64,000 nucleotides of DNA from Heliomicrobium gestii (GCF_009877435.1 NZ_WXEX01000006.1:220498-284497); one strand, 5' to 3'. Positions 1 through 10,579 are shown, numbered from the stretch's first letter. The notes: generated by a model not told the origin, from the letters alone. Program-made: numbers and translations.

Positions 1-240
1 TGACCAGAGTTGTTCCCGGGGGAACCAATGGAGGTGTTGGGTTTCGCACATGATGCAATGCGTCTGCAACCAAAAGCGCTTGCGGTCCTTGCTCCCCACC
101 GTCATCAGCCCGGCTCCGCAGGAACAATGCAGCTTATGCACTTTTCTTCCCGCAAAGGCGAACAAGGACAGGGCGTGAAAGTCCATGCGGCCACAGGCGG
201 GACAACGAAGAGCCACGACGGTTAAGGTGGACAGGATCAT
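1..240 (-). CDS. zinc-ribbon-like protein (partial, runs off the window)
   Basis: The first 80 codons of a minus-strand gene lie in the window and the frame is open at base 1. The ATG follows a good AAGGAGGG box. The peptide shows a CPAC pair near residue 14, a CSC group near residue 40 and a CIMC pair near residue 65, the pattern of a small zinc-binding protein. No catalytic motif is visible, so I assign no function. It lies directly downstream of spo0F on the same strand with a gap of about 70 bases and could share its transcript. Confidence 0.6.
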   Translation of the reverse strand, partial: MILSTLTVVALRCPACGRMDFHALSLFAFAGRKVHKLHCSCGAGLMTVGSKDRKRFWLQTHCIMCETQHLHWFPREQLWS

Positions 241-309
241 GTGGAGAACCCTCCTTTCTACCCCCAGTATTCAACGCCACAGGGCAAAATCCTTTTTTGT
301 CAATCCATA

Positions 310-684
310 TTAAGAAGGAGTTGTTCGCCAGCAGAGAATTTTCCGCGTCAGTTCCATCACATCGAAGGGTTTCATCACATGGTCTAAGATGTCAAGGTCG
401 CGCGCTTCCTTGAGCAGGGGGAGCTCCTCATAGGCGGTCATTAAAACGACCCGCAGCCTATGGCCCCTCCGCCGCGCTTCCGCCAGCGCCTCCACACCGG
501 TCATGCCCGGCATCTTGACGTCGATCAGCATCAGGGAGTACTCCGTCGTCCCCAGCTTCTCCAGCGCCTCGGGCCCGCTGGCGGCGGTCTCCACAGGGAT
601 GCCGGCCATACGGAAGGCTTCTTGCAATAAGCGGCGCACACCTTTTTGATCGTCAACGACCAATACCCCATGGGTGTCTCCCAT
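310..684 (-). CDS. spo0F: sporulation phosphorelay response regulator Spo0F
   Basis: This is a single receiver domain of 124 residues with no output domain. Visible phosphorylation residues are Asp11, Asp12, acceptor Asp55, Thr83 and Lys105, each one position later than the known Spo0F residues of Bacillus subtilis. The stretches VDDQKGVRRLL, MTAYEEL and KPFD also match Spo0F better than CheY. In the family, Spo0F takes phosphate from sporulation kinases and passes it to Spo0B. The start chosen is the ATG behind AGGAGG; a longer frame upstream has no ribosome site. Gene order here (argS, rpoE, pyrG, then spo0F on one strand) echoes the Bacillus rpoE-pyrG-spo0F order, which supports the name. 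Whether a Spo0B exists in this organism cannot be seen. Confidence 0.85.
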   Translation of the reverse strand: MGDTHGVLVVDDQKGVRRLLQEAFRMAGIPVETAASGPEALEKLGTTEYSLMLIDVKMPGMTGVEALAEARRRGHRLRVVLMTAYEELPLLKEARDLDILDHVMKPFDVMELTRKILCWRTTPS

Positions 685-809
685 GCTACCGTCAAACCTC
701 CTGCAAGCCCCATCTGCGTTACTGCGCTGAAGCCAAAGGGCGCGGCTTCCAATCCCCAACAGGCGCTCCTCTCTATGCATGTTGATATTTCGTTACAAGA
801 AAAGAAAAT

Positions 810-834
810 CCTGCCTGTTATCTTGACAGGCAGG
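810..834 (-). terminator. Rho-independent terminator
   Basis: A perfect 9-bp stem (CCTGCCTGT / ACAGGCAGG) with a 7-base loop. Read on the minus strand it is followed by a T-rich tract. It lies about 60 bases past the end of the Yip1-like gene and before spo0F, so it separates the two transcripts. Confidence 0.75.
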
Positions 835-890
835 ACTTTTATCACACTTTTCGCTTCAATTTAGGAGCCGATGCTGGAGAGCTGGCTCGC

Positions 891-1619
891 TTAGGGGAGC
901 GCCGCTGGCGCCAGCGCTGGGAGCTTGGCGATGAGGATGAGGGCAATGACGGTCAGCAAAACCACTGACAGGGGCAACAGAAAGTACAGGAAGACCGCTC
1001 GTCGACTGGACAGTTGCAAGGCCGCCCGGATCGCCAGTATTTCGAGAAACAAGGTCCAAAGGCCCAGGGCAAACCGTCCCAATCCCTCGATCACCTGTCC
1101 GCCCGGTCCATAGGCGCCGATCAAGCTCAGGGGAGCGAGGAGAATCGAGGGCCAGTGGGCGAGTCCGAGGCAAACCAGCAGGCCTTTGCCGTTGCTGGCG
1201 CCGCCCATCAACTCGCCGGCGAGGTTGTAAAAACCGGTCCTGAGAAACCAGAAAAATATGCCGAAAAAGAAGCCGACGATGCTGAGACTGGCACGCATTT
1301 TTTCGAAGGCGCCGCCGGCCAGCCGGGAGGAAAGGCGATCAGGGAGGCCGCCGGCGTTGCCCAGGCTCAGATCGACGATCAGGCTGATGACGGACGTGAT
1401 CAAGACAACGGCTACCGCCAATCTGATCGGCTTTTCCTGCGCCGCCATGGAAAAAGCCTGTTCCGGCTTGACCATCACATGGTAGAGATAGTCCCAGGCG
1501 CTCCATGGCGGAGCGGGCGGGCAGATCGGGCCTGTTCCCGGCGCGGCAGCGCCTGTATCGCCCGGATTGGGAGAAAAGGCGTCCTTTTCTTCCTCATTTT
1601 CCCGTTTCTCCATCTCCAT
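891..1619 (-). CDS. Yip1-domain integral membrane protein
   Basis: The protein has 242 residues. An acidic and proline-rich cytoplasmic head of about 45 residues is followed by a short motif with VKPEQAF near residue 50 and then about five hydrophobic segments (near 66-86, 115-130, 150-170, 180-200 and 210-232). A VKP-type motif before a bundle of helices is typical of bacterial Yip1/YIF1-domain proteins, whose function in bacteria is poorly known. The start is the first of two close ATGs, six bases behind GGAGGG. It sits 34 bases downstream of the SppA gene, so the two are probably cotranscribed; a hairpin terminator follows. Confidence 0.65.
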   Translation of the reverse strand: MEMEKRENEEEKDAFSPNPGDTGAAAPGTGPICPPAPPWSAWDYLYHVMVKPEQAFSMAAQEKPIRLAVAVVLITSVISLIVDLSLGNAGGLPDRLSSRLAGGAFEKMRASLSIVGFFFGIFFWFLRTGFYNLAGELMGGASNGKGLLVCLGLAHWPSILLAPLSLIGAYGPGGQVIEGLGRFALGLWTLFLEILAIRAALQLSSRRAVFLYFLLPLSVVLLTVIALILIAKLPALAPAALP

Positions 1620-1653
1620 AACCGACCCTCCGCTTCATCCCATCCTCGCGGTA

Positions 1654-2601
1654 TTAGGGCAGGGGACTTTTGGTCTTCAGCAGGTCCAGGATTTGCGCCA
1701 TCTCTTCGACAGAAAGATGCTGTCCCGATAGGCTGGCGCCGTTCCAGCGGCTGTTCATGCCAGAAAACAGGCGATCAATCGCCGATTCCCGGCCAAACTC
1801 CTCGATCTGCGGTTTTCCTTGGATCCCCGCCATCGACGCCGCCAACGCCACGGCGTCATAGAAGTTGCCCAGTTCGTCCACCAGCCCCAATTCCTTCGCC
1901 TGCCGCCCGGTGAAGACCCGACCGTCGGCCAGGGCGCGCACCCGCTCGACAGGCATTTTGCGGCCTTCCGCCACCACGTCGATGAACTGGGCGTAAATAT
2001 CGTTGACCATGCCCTGGAGGATCTCCCGTTCTTCCGGTGTCATGTCCCGCGCCGATGAGGCGATGTCTTTGTAGGGTCCGCTCTTGATCACGTTGGCCCG
2101 GTAGCCCACCTTCTGGTAAAGCTCCGTCAGGTTGGCCAGATCGAGGATCACCCCGATCGATCCGGTGGTGGTCGCCGGGTTGGCCACAATCTTGTCCGCC
2201 CGGGACGCCACCCAGTACCCGCCGGAGGCGGCCACATCACCCATGGAGGCGACGACCACCTTGCCGCTCTCGCGGAGGCGGTCCACCTCACGGCCGATCT
2301 CCTGGGAGGCCGCCGATGTCCCCCCGGGCGAATTGATGCGCAGCACGACGGCTTTGATGCCTTTGTTCCCTTGCAGTTGGCGTAGCGTCTCCAGCACATC
2401 GTTGGAACCAGCCTGGCCGCCTAACAGCCCGCCACCGCCGCCGGCATCGGCGATCATCCCTTCCAGCCGCACCACAGCCACCCTGTTGCCCGCCGGAGGA
2501 TCGCCGGAACGGTGGCCGCCGGGCCGGAAGAGGACGAGGAGCACCGAAAGAGCCGCTACCGCCAGGATCGCGCCCACAACCCACTGTTTCCTTTTTGCCA
2601 A
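1654..2601 (-). CDS. sppA: signal peptide peptidase SppA, S49 family
   Basis: A 315-residue membrane protease that cleaves leftover signal peptides. One N-terminal transmembrane segment (about residues 8-25) anchors the protein with its catalytic part outside. The Ser-Lys dyad is visible: Ser126 in VAASGGYW and Lys178 in GPYKD. The 52-residue spacing equals that of Ser147/Lys199 in Bacillus SppA. Its length fits the short Gram-positive form with one protease domain rather than the duplicated E. coli form. A glycine run near residues 54-62 lies just after the membrane anchor. The TTG start follows GAGGAGG at nine bases. Confidence 0.93.
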   Translation of the reverse strand: MAKRKQWVVGAILAVAALSVLLVLFRPGGHRSGDPPAGNRVAVVRLEGMIADAGGGGGLLGGQAGSNDVLETLRQLQGNKGIKAVVLRINSPGGTSAASQEIGREVDRLRESGKVVVASMGDVAASGGYWVASRADKIVANPATTTGSIGVILDLANLTELYQKVGYRANVIKSGPYKDIASSARDMTPEEREILQGMVNDIYAQFIDVVAEGRKMPVERVRALADGRVFTGRQAKELGLVDELGNFYDAVALAASMAGIQGKPQIEEFGRESAIDRLFSGMNSRWNGASLSGQHLSVEEMAQILDLLKTKSPLP

Positions 2602-2672
2602 AGCAATCCGCCTCCTCTGGCTGGACTTGTCCTTATTTTACCCATGGAAGACGTGTCAAGCCGGCCCGTTGA

Positions 2673-3923
2673 TCACGAACCGGCGGCCCATTCCGCCGCT
2701 TGGCTGCCGCCGAGCTTCGAAAGACGCGTCGTCTCGGCGCTCACATGGAGGCGCGGCACATTCAAGGCCACGACGGTTCGCCGCGCCGGAAGCTGGACGA
2801 CCGTGCCCGGCTGAACATCCGGGATGGCGGTCACATCGATCATCGTCATCTGCATGGCCACCTTGCCCAGGACCGGCGCGCGCCGGTCGCCGATACGGAC
2901 CGACCGGGCCAGCGGCCCTATGCCGAAGTAAGCGGCCGACGTCTTGAGGAGCACCTTGGCCAAGTCCCAGAGGCTCACCGGCATGCTGACCGGTTCGAGC
3001 TGGTAACCGTCCACATAGCCGATGGGCAGCACGGCCACACGGGTTTCACGGCCGGTGACAAAGGCGCGCCCATAGCCGACGCCATGACCCGGCGGCAGGG
3101 TGGCCACATGGGCCACACGGGCTTTTAGCCGCCACACGTCGCGCAGGGCCAGGCCGGCGGCCACGGGGCCGGCCGGCTGGCCATAGAGCAGCGTGCCGAC
3201 GCGCACCCCGTCGAAATGGTACTGGGGAAAAGCCATCGTTGCCGCCGAATTGGCCACATGTTTGACCGGGATCGCCGCGCCGGCGCAGGCCTCCATCGCC
3301 GCCACCGCCTCGCGAAAGCGCGCCACTTGACGGTGAACATGGCCCACATCGCCGGTGGCCGCCGTCGCCAGGTGGGTGAAGGCCCCTTCCAGATAAAGCT
3401 CGTCTTGACCCAAGATGGCGGCCACCAACGAGGGCGCCTCCTCGGCAAACACCCCCGTTCGGCCCAGTCCCGTTTCTACCTTGATGTGAATGGGCAGTTT
3501 TCGCCGGCCCTGGCGCCGCCCCTCCCGGGCGATCGCCAGCGCCGCCTCGACGGCGCTCACGCTGGCCGTCAGGTCGTACCGAACCAGCTCGGACGCCTCT
3601 TCGGCCACAAAGGGGGCCATCACCAGGATGGGCGCGTCGATCCCGCTTTGGCGCAGTTGGACGCCCTCGCTCACATGGGTAACGGCCAGGCGGTCGACGC
3701 CGTTCTCGACGAGGCAACGGGCGCACTCGACGATGCCGCAGCCGTAGGCGTTGGCTTTGACGACGCCGTAGAAGATCTTTTCATCGCCCAGATACTGCCG
3801 GATCGCTCGCGCGTTGTGGGCCAGGGCGTCCATATCGACCTCGACCCAACACCCCAGCCCCCGGGCGGCTTCCTCCCGCTGCCGTTCTTCGACGCCAGCG
3901 CTCTCCGGTCGCATCACGCTCAT
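2673..3923 (-). CDS. alr: alanine racemase (divergent active-site motifs)
   Basis: A PLP-dependent racemase, 416 residues against the usual 370-390, that should make D-alanine for peptidoglycan. The PLP lysine is Lys56 in VVKANAYG; GLGRTG, HVANSAA and GHGVGYGRAF are also present, so the N-terminal TIM barrel and the catalytic tyrosine are intact. The region that usually reads CMDQ reads AMQM, and the usual C-terminal R-x-PR-x-Y substrate motif is not recognisable. The enzyme may therefore accept another amino acid, for example serine. The N-terminal 25 residues form an unusual charged extension. The start ATG follows GAGGAGG. The gene is 18 bases behind a FemX-like ligase gene, giving a small cell-wall operon. 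Confidence 0.85.
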   Translation of the reverse strand: MSVMRPESAGVEERQREEAARGLGCWVEVDMDALAHNARAIRQYLGDEKIFYGVVKANAYGCGIVECARCLVENGVDRLAVTHVSEGVQLRQSGIDAPILVMAPFVAEEASELVRYDLTASVSAVEAALAIAREGRRQGRRKLPIHIKVETGLGRTGVFAEEAPSLVAAILGQDELYLEGAFTHLATAATGDVGHVHRQVARFREAVAAMEACAGAAIPVKHVANSAATMAFPQYHFDGVRVGTLLYGQPAGPVAAGLALRDVWRLKARVAHVATLPPGHGVGYGRAFVTGRETRVAVLPIGYVDGYQLEPVSMPVSLWDLAKVLLKTSAAYFGIGPLARSVRIGDRRAPVLGKVAMQMTMIDVTAIPDVQPGTVVQLPARRTVVALNVPRLHVSAETTRLSKLGGSQAAEWAAGS

Positions 3924-3941
3924 CGGTCTTTGGCCTCCTCG

Positions 3942-5012
3942 TCAGGATCCCTTCCGCCGGGAGAGGATCTTGCGCACTAGATTCTGGTACATGGGCTCGG
4001 CCACATTCCAGAAGTGATAGAAAAAGGGCTGGTATACTCGATCATATTCGCCGATAAACCCGACATAGTCCCCGTTGAAACCGCGCTTGAAGCGAACCAG
4101 CCCGTAGAGGGGATGGTCTTCGCCGACATGGCCGGGCACGCCGCGGAAATCATAGAGGGTGCAGCCGTTGGCTTTGGCCCAGCTGATCATCTTCCACTGC
4201 AACAGGTAGTTGGGCATGACATTGCGGTGGCGGTTTGACGAAGCGCCGTAGATGTACCAGGCCTTGTCGCCCAGGATAAAGGCGAGGGTTCCGGCGATGA
4301 CCTCTCCCTGGTAGCGGGCGATGAACAGCTTCGCCATCCCCGCAGGCACCAGGTTGTCCCACATGTCTTCAAAATAGGAGTAGGCGCGCACGAGGAAGTC
4401 GTCGCGCTCACAGGTCTCCTTCAAGACCTGATAAAAGCCAGGCAGTTCCTCTTTGCCGCAGTTCTCATCGACGACAACGCCCTTTTTTTCGGCCAGCCGT
4501 ATGTTATAGCGCGTTTTCTGATGAAAACGGGCAAAGACTTGCTCCAGGTCGTCCGATATGTCGAGGCGAAAGACATGGCGCGGTTGAACGCCTTCAAAGC
4601 CTTCGCCCTTATCGACGAGCCGGAAGCCGCGCGACCGGAGGTAGTCGGTCCACGCCGGCGCCGGTTCGATGACATCGGGATCGATTTTGAGAAAAACAGC
4701 CTTTTCCCGGCGGGCCAGCGCCGCGATCCCTTCCAGCAGCCGGTCGGCCACATCGGGCCGCGCCGGGTCGATGACCGGTCCCCGGGGGGCGTAGAAGATA
4801 TGTTTGCCCAATGCCGGGATGCGCCGTTTCAGGATGGAGACCGCCGCCAGCGGCGTTCCCTCCTCCTCCACCATCAGCCGGTGCGGCTGCCAGCCCGTGC
4901 GGGACTTCACGTCGCCCCACTCCCAGGACTGGAGGACATGGCCTTTCGGGTGCTCTGCCATAAACCGGTTGAAACGCTCCTTGTCCTGGATGCCCAGTTC
5001 GCGAACGTTCAA
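3942..5012 (-). CDS. FemAB/FemX-family peptidoglycan bridge aminoacyltransferase
   Basis: A 356-residue protein with the FemAB pattern: two GNAT-like halves. Visible family marks are QSWEWGDVK near residue 28, FYAPRGPVID near 73, FHQKTRYNIRLAEKKG near 164 and a late YDFRGV.G motif near residue 288. Family members add amino acids from aminoacyl-tRNA to the lipid II stem peptide. The length (short, without the coiled-coil tRNA-synthetase-like arm) is close to FemX of Weissella. The start is TTG behind AAAGGGG. The adjoining alanine racemase gene supports a cell-wall role. The amino acid added cannot be read from the sequence. Confidence 0.82.
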   Translation of the reverse strand: MNVRELGIQDKERFNRFMAEHPKGHVLQSWEWGDVKSRTGWQPHRLMVEEEGTPLAAVSILKRRIPALGKHIFYAPRGPVIDPARPDVADRLLEGIAALARREKAVFLKIDPDVIEPAPAWTDYLRSRGFRLVDKGEGFEGVQPRHVFRLDISDDLEQVFARFHQKTRYNIRLAEKKGVVVDENCGKEELPGFYQVLKETCERDDFLVRAYSYFEDMWDNLVPAGMAKLFIARYQGEVIAGTLAFILGDKAWYIYGASSNRHRNVMPNYLLQWKMISWAKANGCTLYDFRGVPGHVGEDHPLYGLVRFKRGFNGDYVGFIGEYDRVYQPFFYHFWNVAEPMYQNLVRKILSRRKGS

Positions 5013-5138
5013 GTTGGAAAATCCCCTTTCTCTCCGTCAGAACGCAGGTTCACATTTCCCGCTCATAACCGAGGAGACCTTTCCGAACCCTCAAAGGGAC
5101 TGCGAAAAGGCCTCCGTCTTTTTCAGATGCTGTTCCTT

Positions 5139-6779
<1,641 letters not shown>

Positions 6780-6850
6780 TCACTCCGGTTCGGGTTTTAC
6801 ACTCCATCTATTCTACCCAAAGAGTGTCAAAGGATCAACAAAAAGCGAGC

Positions 6851-7249
6851 TTATTCAGCTCGCTCCCAGTCATCGTCTCGGCCCCGACCGTAATCGTGGT
6901 CGCGGTCATCATAATCCTCTTCGTCGCCGCCTTCGCCGTCTTCGTACTCCACTGTCTTGTTGAGCAAGGAGATGGTCGGGATGCGCCGGGCTGACTTGGC
7001 CGGCGCCCAGTTGCGCAGGCCCCAGAGGCCGTTGCCAAAGTAGACGAAACGCATATCCAGGTTCATCTGGGTGTAGACGGCGGCGATCGATTTGGGATCC
7101 TCGGGGTCTTCGTAACCGATGCGGGACAGGGCCTGCACGATGAGACCCCGGAAGTGGGTGTTTTCCCCTTTCTCCTTCAGCAGTTGGAAGAGAACATCCA
7201 TTTCAGAGACCCGGCGGCCGGTGTTCACGGTGGTGATGGGTTCGGACAC
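6851..7249 (-). CDS. rpoE: DNA-directed RNA polymerase delta subunit
   Basis: A 132-residue protein with an N-terminal HARE-HTH winged domain (about residues 12-85, including FGNGLWGLRNW) and a strongly acidic, probably disordered tail rich in D and E (residues 102-132). This two-part build defines the delta subunit of Gram-positive RNA polymerase, which raises transcription specificity and recycling. The start is GTG behind GAGGGAG. The tail is shorter than in Bacillus. Position between argS and pyrG agrees with other Firmicutes. A 400-base structured region lies upstream. Confidence 0.9.
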   Translation of the reverse strand: MSEPITTVNTGRRVSEMDVLFQLLKEKGENTHFRGLIVQALSRIGYEDPEDPKSIAAVYTQMNLDMRFVYFGNGLWGLRNWAPAKSARRIPTISLLNKTVEYEDGEGGDEEDYDDRDHDYGRGRDDDWERAE

Positions 7250-7652
7250 TGTGCAGCACTCCCTCGATATCGTCGACGCATTTTTTTCGGAGCGGTTGGT
7301 AGTGGCTGGGGCGGCTTGGGTCGTTCGCTAAGCGCTCCGCGGCGGCTCACTGGGCAGCGAAGCGGGGGCGCCAAAACTCACGGGCTTTTCCGCATGTCGT
7401 GGCGCCCTGATCCGCTTCTCCGCCTTCGCTCGCGCTCGCCGCTCCGCGCAAAACGCTCACGACCCAAGCCGCCCCAGGCCGCAATTCATCATGGTGCTTC
7501 TGGGTAAAGGATAGCCTTTACCCCTCCCCAAGCCGGCAATTCGTCATTGCTCTCCTGGGGGAAGCTACCCTTACCGCCCAGGCACACTTTGATCGCTCTT
7601 GGACAAGCGAGACCTTTTAAGGGGTCTTTCTAGTATTTTACACCTGACTATA
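7250..7652 (-). other. 403-base intergenic leader between argS and rpoE, no gene seen
   Basis: No convincing reading frame is present on either strand. The stretch holds a long nested inverted repeat (listed separately), then two similar CCC/GGG-rich segments near 7480-7535 and 7535-7583 that both begin GCAATTC. A five-bp hairpin near 7610-7630 lacks a minus-strand T-run. It separates argS from rpoE and could act as an RNA leader, a terminator region or a chromosomal repeat. Confidence 0.5.
7306..7477. repeat. long nested inverted repeat upstream of rpoE
   Basis: The outer arms at 7306-7324 and 7459-7477 are perfect 19-bp complements containing CGGCTTGGGTCGT. Inside, GGGCGCCA at 7366-7373 pairs with TGGCGCCC at 7400-7407, and further partial pairing exists between GCAGCGAAGCGG and CCGCTTCT. 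The element could fold into one long hairpin of about 170 bases. No T-run follows, so it is not a simple terminator. Function unknown. Confidence 0.7.
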
Positions 7653-9344
7653 CTACATACGCTCTGGTGCTGTCAAACCCATGCAATGGAGGACGTTGCG
7701 CAGGACGATGCGCGAGTCGTCGACGAGGAGGAGGCGGGCGTCGCGCAATTCCTTTTCATCGGTGAGGACGCGGCAGTGAGTGTAGAAGCTGTGGAAGAGG
7801 GCGGCCAGGTCTTGGGCGTAGCGGGCCATGCGGTGGGGCTCCATCTGGGTCGCCGCGCGGGCCACTTCGTCGGGCAGGTCGGCGATCTTGCGAATCAGGG
7901 CGATCTCGGCGGGGTGATCGAGGACGGACAGGTCGAGGCCGCCCTCATCGTGGGAACCCTGCGGCACGACGTAGCCCGCTTCCTGGGCGGTGCGCAGGAT
8001 CGAGCAGATGCGGGCGTGGGCGTATTGGACGTAGAAGACGGGGTTTTCCGAGGACTGGCTCTTGGCCAGGTCCAGGTCAAAGTCGAGGTGAGAGTCGGCG
8101 CCGCGCATGACGAAGAAGAACCGGGCCGCGTCTTTGCCGACCTCTTCGACCAGTTCGTCGAGGGTGATGTACTGGCCGGTTCGCTTGGACATGCGGACGA
8201 TCTCGCCGCCCTTGTAGAGACGCACCAGTTGCATCAGGATGACGTCGAGCTTCTGCGGGTCATAGCCGACGGCCTGGACGGCGTTTTTCATCCGCGAGAC
8301 GTGACCATGGTGGTCGGCGCCCCAGATGTTGATCACCCAATCGAAGCCGCGGTCGAACTTGTTTTTGTGATAGGCGATGTCGGCGGCGAAGTAGGTGGGG
8401 ATGCCGTTGGAACGGACGAGCACCTCGTCCTTCTCCTCGCCGAGGGCCGTCGCCTTGAACCAGAGAGCGCCTTCGTTTTCATAGATGTAGCCGTTGGCGC
8501 GCAGCGTCTCCAGCGTCCGCTGGATGGCGCCGGAATCGTGGAGGGACTGCTCGGAGAACCAGACGTCATAGATGACGCCGAAGCGCTCCAGGGTCTGGCG
8601 AATGGCGTCCAGTTTCTCCCGCAGGGCGTACTTGACGAGCATCTCCCGGCGCAGGGAGGACTCCATGTTGAGGTACTTGTCGCTTTCTTTGGCGATCAGT
8701 CCGCGCATCGTCTCGACGATGTCTTCGCCGTGATAGCCCTCTTCGGGGAAGGGCACATCGCGGCCGAGCAGTTGCAGATAGCGAGCTTCCAAGGACTTGC
8801 CGAAGTTTTCGATCTGGTTGCCGGCGTCGTTGATGTAAAACTCTTTTTGCACATCAAAACCGGCCAGGCGGAGCAGGTTGGCCAGGGTGTCGCCGAGGGC
8901 GGCGCCGCGGGCGTTGCCCATGTGCAGCAGGCCCGTCGGGTTGGCGCTGACAAACTCGACTTGCACCCGCCGTCCGGCGCCGGCGTCAGAGGCGCCGTAG
9001 ACGGCGTCGGACTGTTGGACCGCCGGGAGGACCGGGTAGAGCCAGGAATGATGCAGGGTAAAATTGATGAAACCGGGACCGGCCACCTGGATGTCTTTCA
9101 GCCAATCGCCCCGGTCGATGTGAGCGACGATCTTTTCCGCCAATTGGCGGGGGTTCATGCGGGCCTCCCGGGCCATCAACATGGCCACGTTGGTGGCAAA
9201 ATCGCCATGTTGTTTTTCACGAGGCACTTCCAGCACGAAGGCCGGAATTTGAGTAAAGGCGACTTCCCCGGCCTTGCGGGCCTCTTCCAGCGCTTGCTTG
9301 ACAGCAGCCAAGATGCGGCGGCGAATATCTTCAACGAAGTTCAC
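7653..9344 (-). CDS. argS: arginyl-tRNA synthetase
   Basis: A class I tRNA synthetase of 563 residues. The nucleotide-binding signature appears as PTGLLHMGNARGAALGD near residue 136 (HMGN in place of HIGH) and the KMSKS-like loop as VRMSKRTG. The arginine-specific N-terminal domain and the C-terminal anticodon helical domain, ending with LTAPERM, are both complete. The GTG start lies within the last 14 bases of the upstream DUF1934 gene, with AAGGAGG 12 bases before it, so translation is probably coupled. Confidence 0.97.
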   Translation of the reverse strand: MNFVEDIRRRILAAVKQALEEARKAGEVAFTQIPAFVLEVPREKQHGDFATNVAMLMAREARMNPRQLAEKIVAHIDRGDWLKDIQVAGPGFINFTLHHSWLYPVLPAVQQSDAVYGASDAGAGRRVQVEFVSANPTGLLHMGNARGAALGDTLANLLRLAGFDVQKEFYINDAGNQIENFGKSLEARYLQLLGRDVPFPEEGYHGEDIVETMRGLIAKESDKYLNMESSLRREMLVKYALREKLDAIRQTLERFGVIYDVWFSEQSLHDSGAIQRTLETLRANGYIYENEGALWFKATALGEEKDEVLVRSNGIPTYFAADIAYHKNKFDRGFDWVINIWGADHHGHVSRMKNAVQAVGYDPQKLDVILMQLVRLYKGGEIVRMSKRTGQYITLDELVEEVGKDAARFFFVMRGADSHLDFDLDLAKSQSSENPVFYVQYAHARICSILRTAQEAGYVVPQGSHDEGGLDLSVLDHPAEIALIRKIADLPDEVARAATQMEPHRMARYAQDLAALFHSFYTHCRVLTDEKELRDARLLLVDDSRIVLRNVLHCMGLTAPERM

Positions 9345-9774
9345 TGAATCTATTTTCCTCCTTCACCGTAATCAAGAGCGAGTTATCGCTCAGTTTCCGC
9401 TGATCGAACTGCAGTTCATATTCCAAATTAATGGAGCCACCTCGGTCGCCCAGGTCCACCTGCACCTTGGAGGGGATGACGCCCATGTGCATGCTGCCGT
9501 AGGGGGTGACGTAGATGGACTCATTGAGGACGCCTTCTTCGAAGGTCTGTTTCAGTTCCGAACGGCCCATTCGGTTTAAGGTGACGCGGTTCGTTTCGAT
9601 CTTGAGGGAGGTGGTGGTGCCTTCCATCCCGGATATTTCAGATTCGTTATAGACGATGTAATAGGAGTTGGGCTTGATGAACATCTTTCCTTCGGTGACG
9701 AGATGGATGGTGTCTGTTTCCCCAACGTCGTTCCTTTGGGTTCCCAGAACCGATACCAGTACGTCTTTCCTCAT
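9331..9774 (-). CDS. DUF1934 (YwiB-like) beta-barrel protein
   Basis: A 147-residue protein matching the DUF1934/YwiB type: a small calycin-like beta-barrel with YYIVYNESEISGMEGTTTSLKI near residue 40 and a late GxINLEYEL strand. No catalytic residues are known for the family. Its ATG follows GAGGG and its end overlaps argS by 14 bases. In many Firmicutes the ywiB gene also sits just ahead of argS, which supports the call. Confidence 0.8.
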   Translation of the reverse strand: MRKDVLVSVLGTQRNDVGETDTIHLVTEGKMFIKPNSYYIVYNESEISGMEGTTTSLKIETNRVTLNRMGRSELKQTFEEGVLNESIYVTPYGSMHMGVIPSKVQVDLGDRGGSINLEYELQFDQRKLSDNSLLITVKEENRFSELR

Positions 9775-9907
9775 CCCGAACGCCCTCTTTCCTATAAAAT
9801 TGCCTTAACAATTCGGTGACAGACGGCGGTTTCCTTCCGCCTGCCACCATTTTTCCCGGGAATTTGTGATCTTAGGATCGTGCGGGGGCATGCTTGTCCC
9901 TTATAGC

Positions 9908-10579
9908 TCACCGTCCACCCGTAGCCCGCGACTTTAACTCCTCCATGTCGCAGATGACGATCTGCTGGCGCTCCACCTCCAGGATCTCCAGCCGCTCATA
10001 CTCGGCCAGGATGCGGGAGACCGTTTCCCGCGAGGTGCCCACGATCTGGGCCAGTTCCTGACGGGTCAGGTTGAAATCGATGCGTGTTCCCCGGCTGTCC
10101 GGCACGCCGTAATCATGGGCCAGCTTATAGAGACGGGCCGCCACCCGGCCATAGGTGTCGAGGAGGGCGAGATTTTTCATATGCCGGTAGGCCTGACGGA
10201 GCCGCCGCGCCTCCACCTGCAGGCAAGCTGCCGCCAACGCCGGGTGGTCCGCCACCAACTGCCGGAACTCCTCCACCGGCAGCCGGCTCACACGGACCGG
10301 TTCCATCGTCTCCGCCGTATAGGGGCTCGCTCCCGGGTCAAAGGCGGCGATCTCACCGAAGATGTCGCCGGGATCGACGATCGACACCACCTTCTCCTGC
10401 CCGTCAGGGTTCATCTTGGCCAGCCGCACCTTCCCCTCATGGAGGAAGTAGACCGCATCGGCCACCTCTCCCTCCTGCAACAGGGGCTGGCGTTTTTTCA
10501 ACACCCGTTCCCCCACCCGGGCGGCCAACTGCCGCAAAACCTCCTCCGGCAAAGAGGCCAACGCGTCGATCGCTTTCAA
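9908..10579 (-). CDS. Crp/Fnr-family transcriptional regulator
   Basis: A 223-residue regulator with an N-terminal cyclic-nucleotide-binding-type barrel (about 20-125, including GKVRLAKMNPDGQEKVV and GDIFGEIAAFD) and a C-terminal winged helix whose recognition helix reads TRQELAQIVGTSRETVSRIL. The N-terminus has no cysteine cluster, so it is not a classical oxygen-sensing FNR. The effector is unknown. The start is uncertain: the in-frame TTG has no close ribosome site, whereas a GGGAGG box 26 bases upstream would suit rare ATT or ATC starts. It follows the speD gene on the same strand. Confidence 0.85.
   Translation of the reverse strand: MKAIDALASLPEEVLRQLAARVGERVLKKRQPLLQEGEVADAVYFLHEGKVRLAKMNPDGQEKVVSIVDPGDIFGEIAAFDPGASPYTAETMEPVRVSRLPVEEFRQLVADHPALAAACLQVEARRLRQAYRHMKNLALLDTYGRVAARLYKLAHDYGVPDSRGTRIDFNLTRQELAQIVGTSRETVSRILAEYERLEILEVERQQIVICDMEELKSRATGGR

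Noticed and set aside
7480..7650. Possible T-box element between argS and rpoE
   Set aside because: It lies downstream of argS on its strand, and no T-box core or specifier loop could be matched.
7599..9347. Plus-strand open frame opposite argS
   Set aside because: argS is complete and motif-rich on the minus strand; the opposing frame has no ribosome site or domain.
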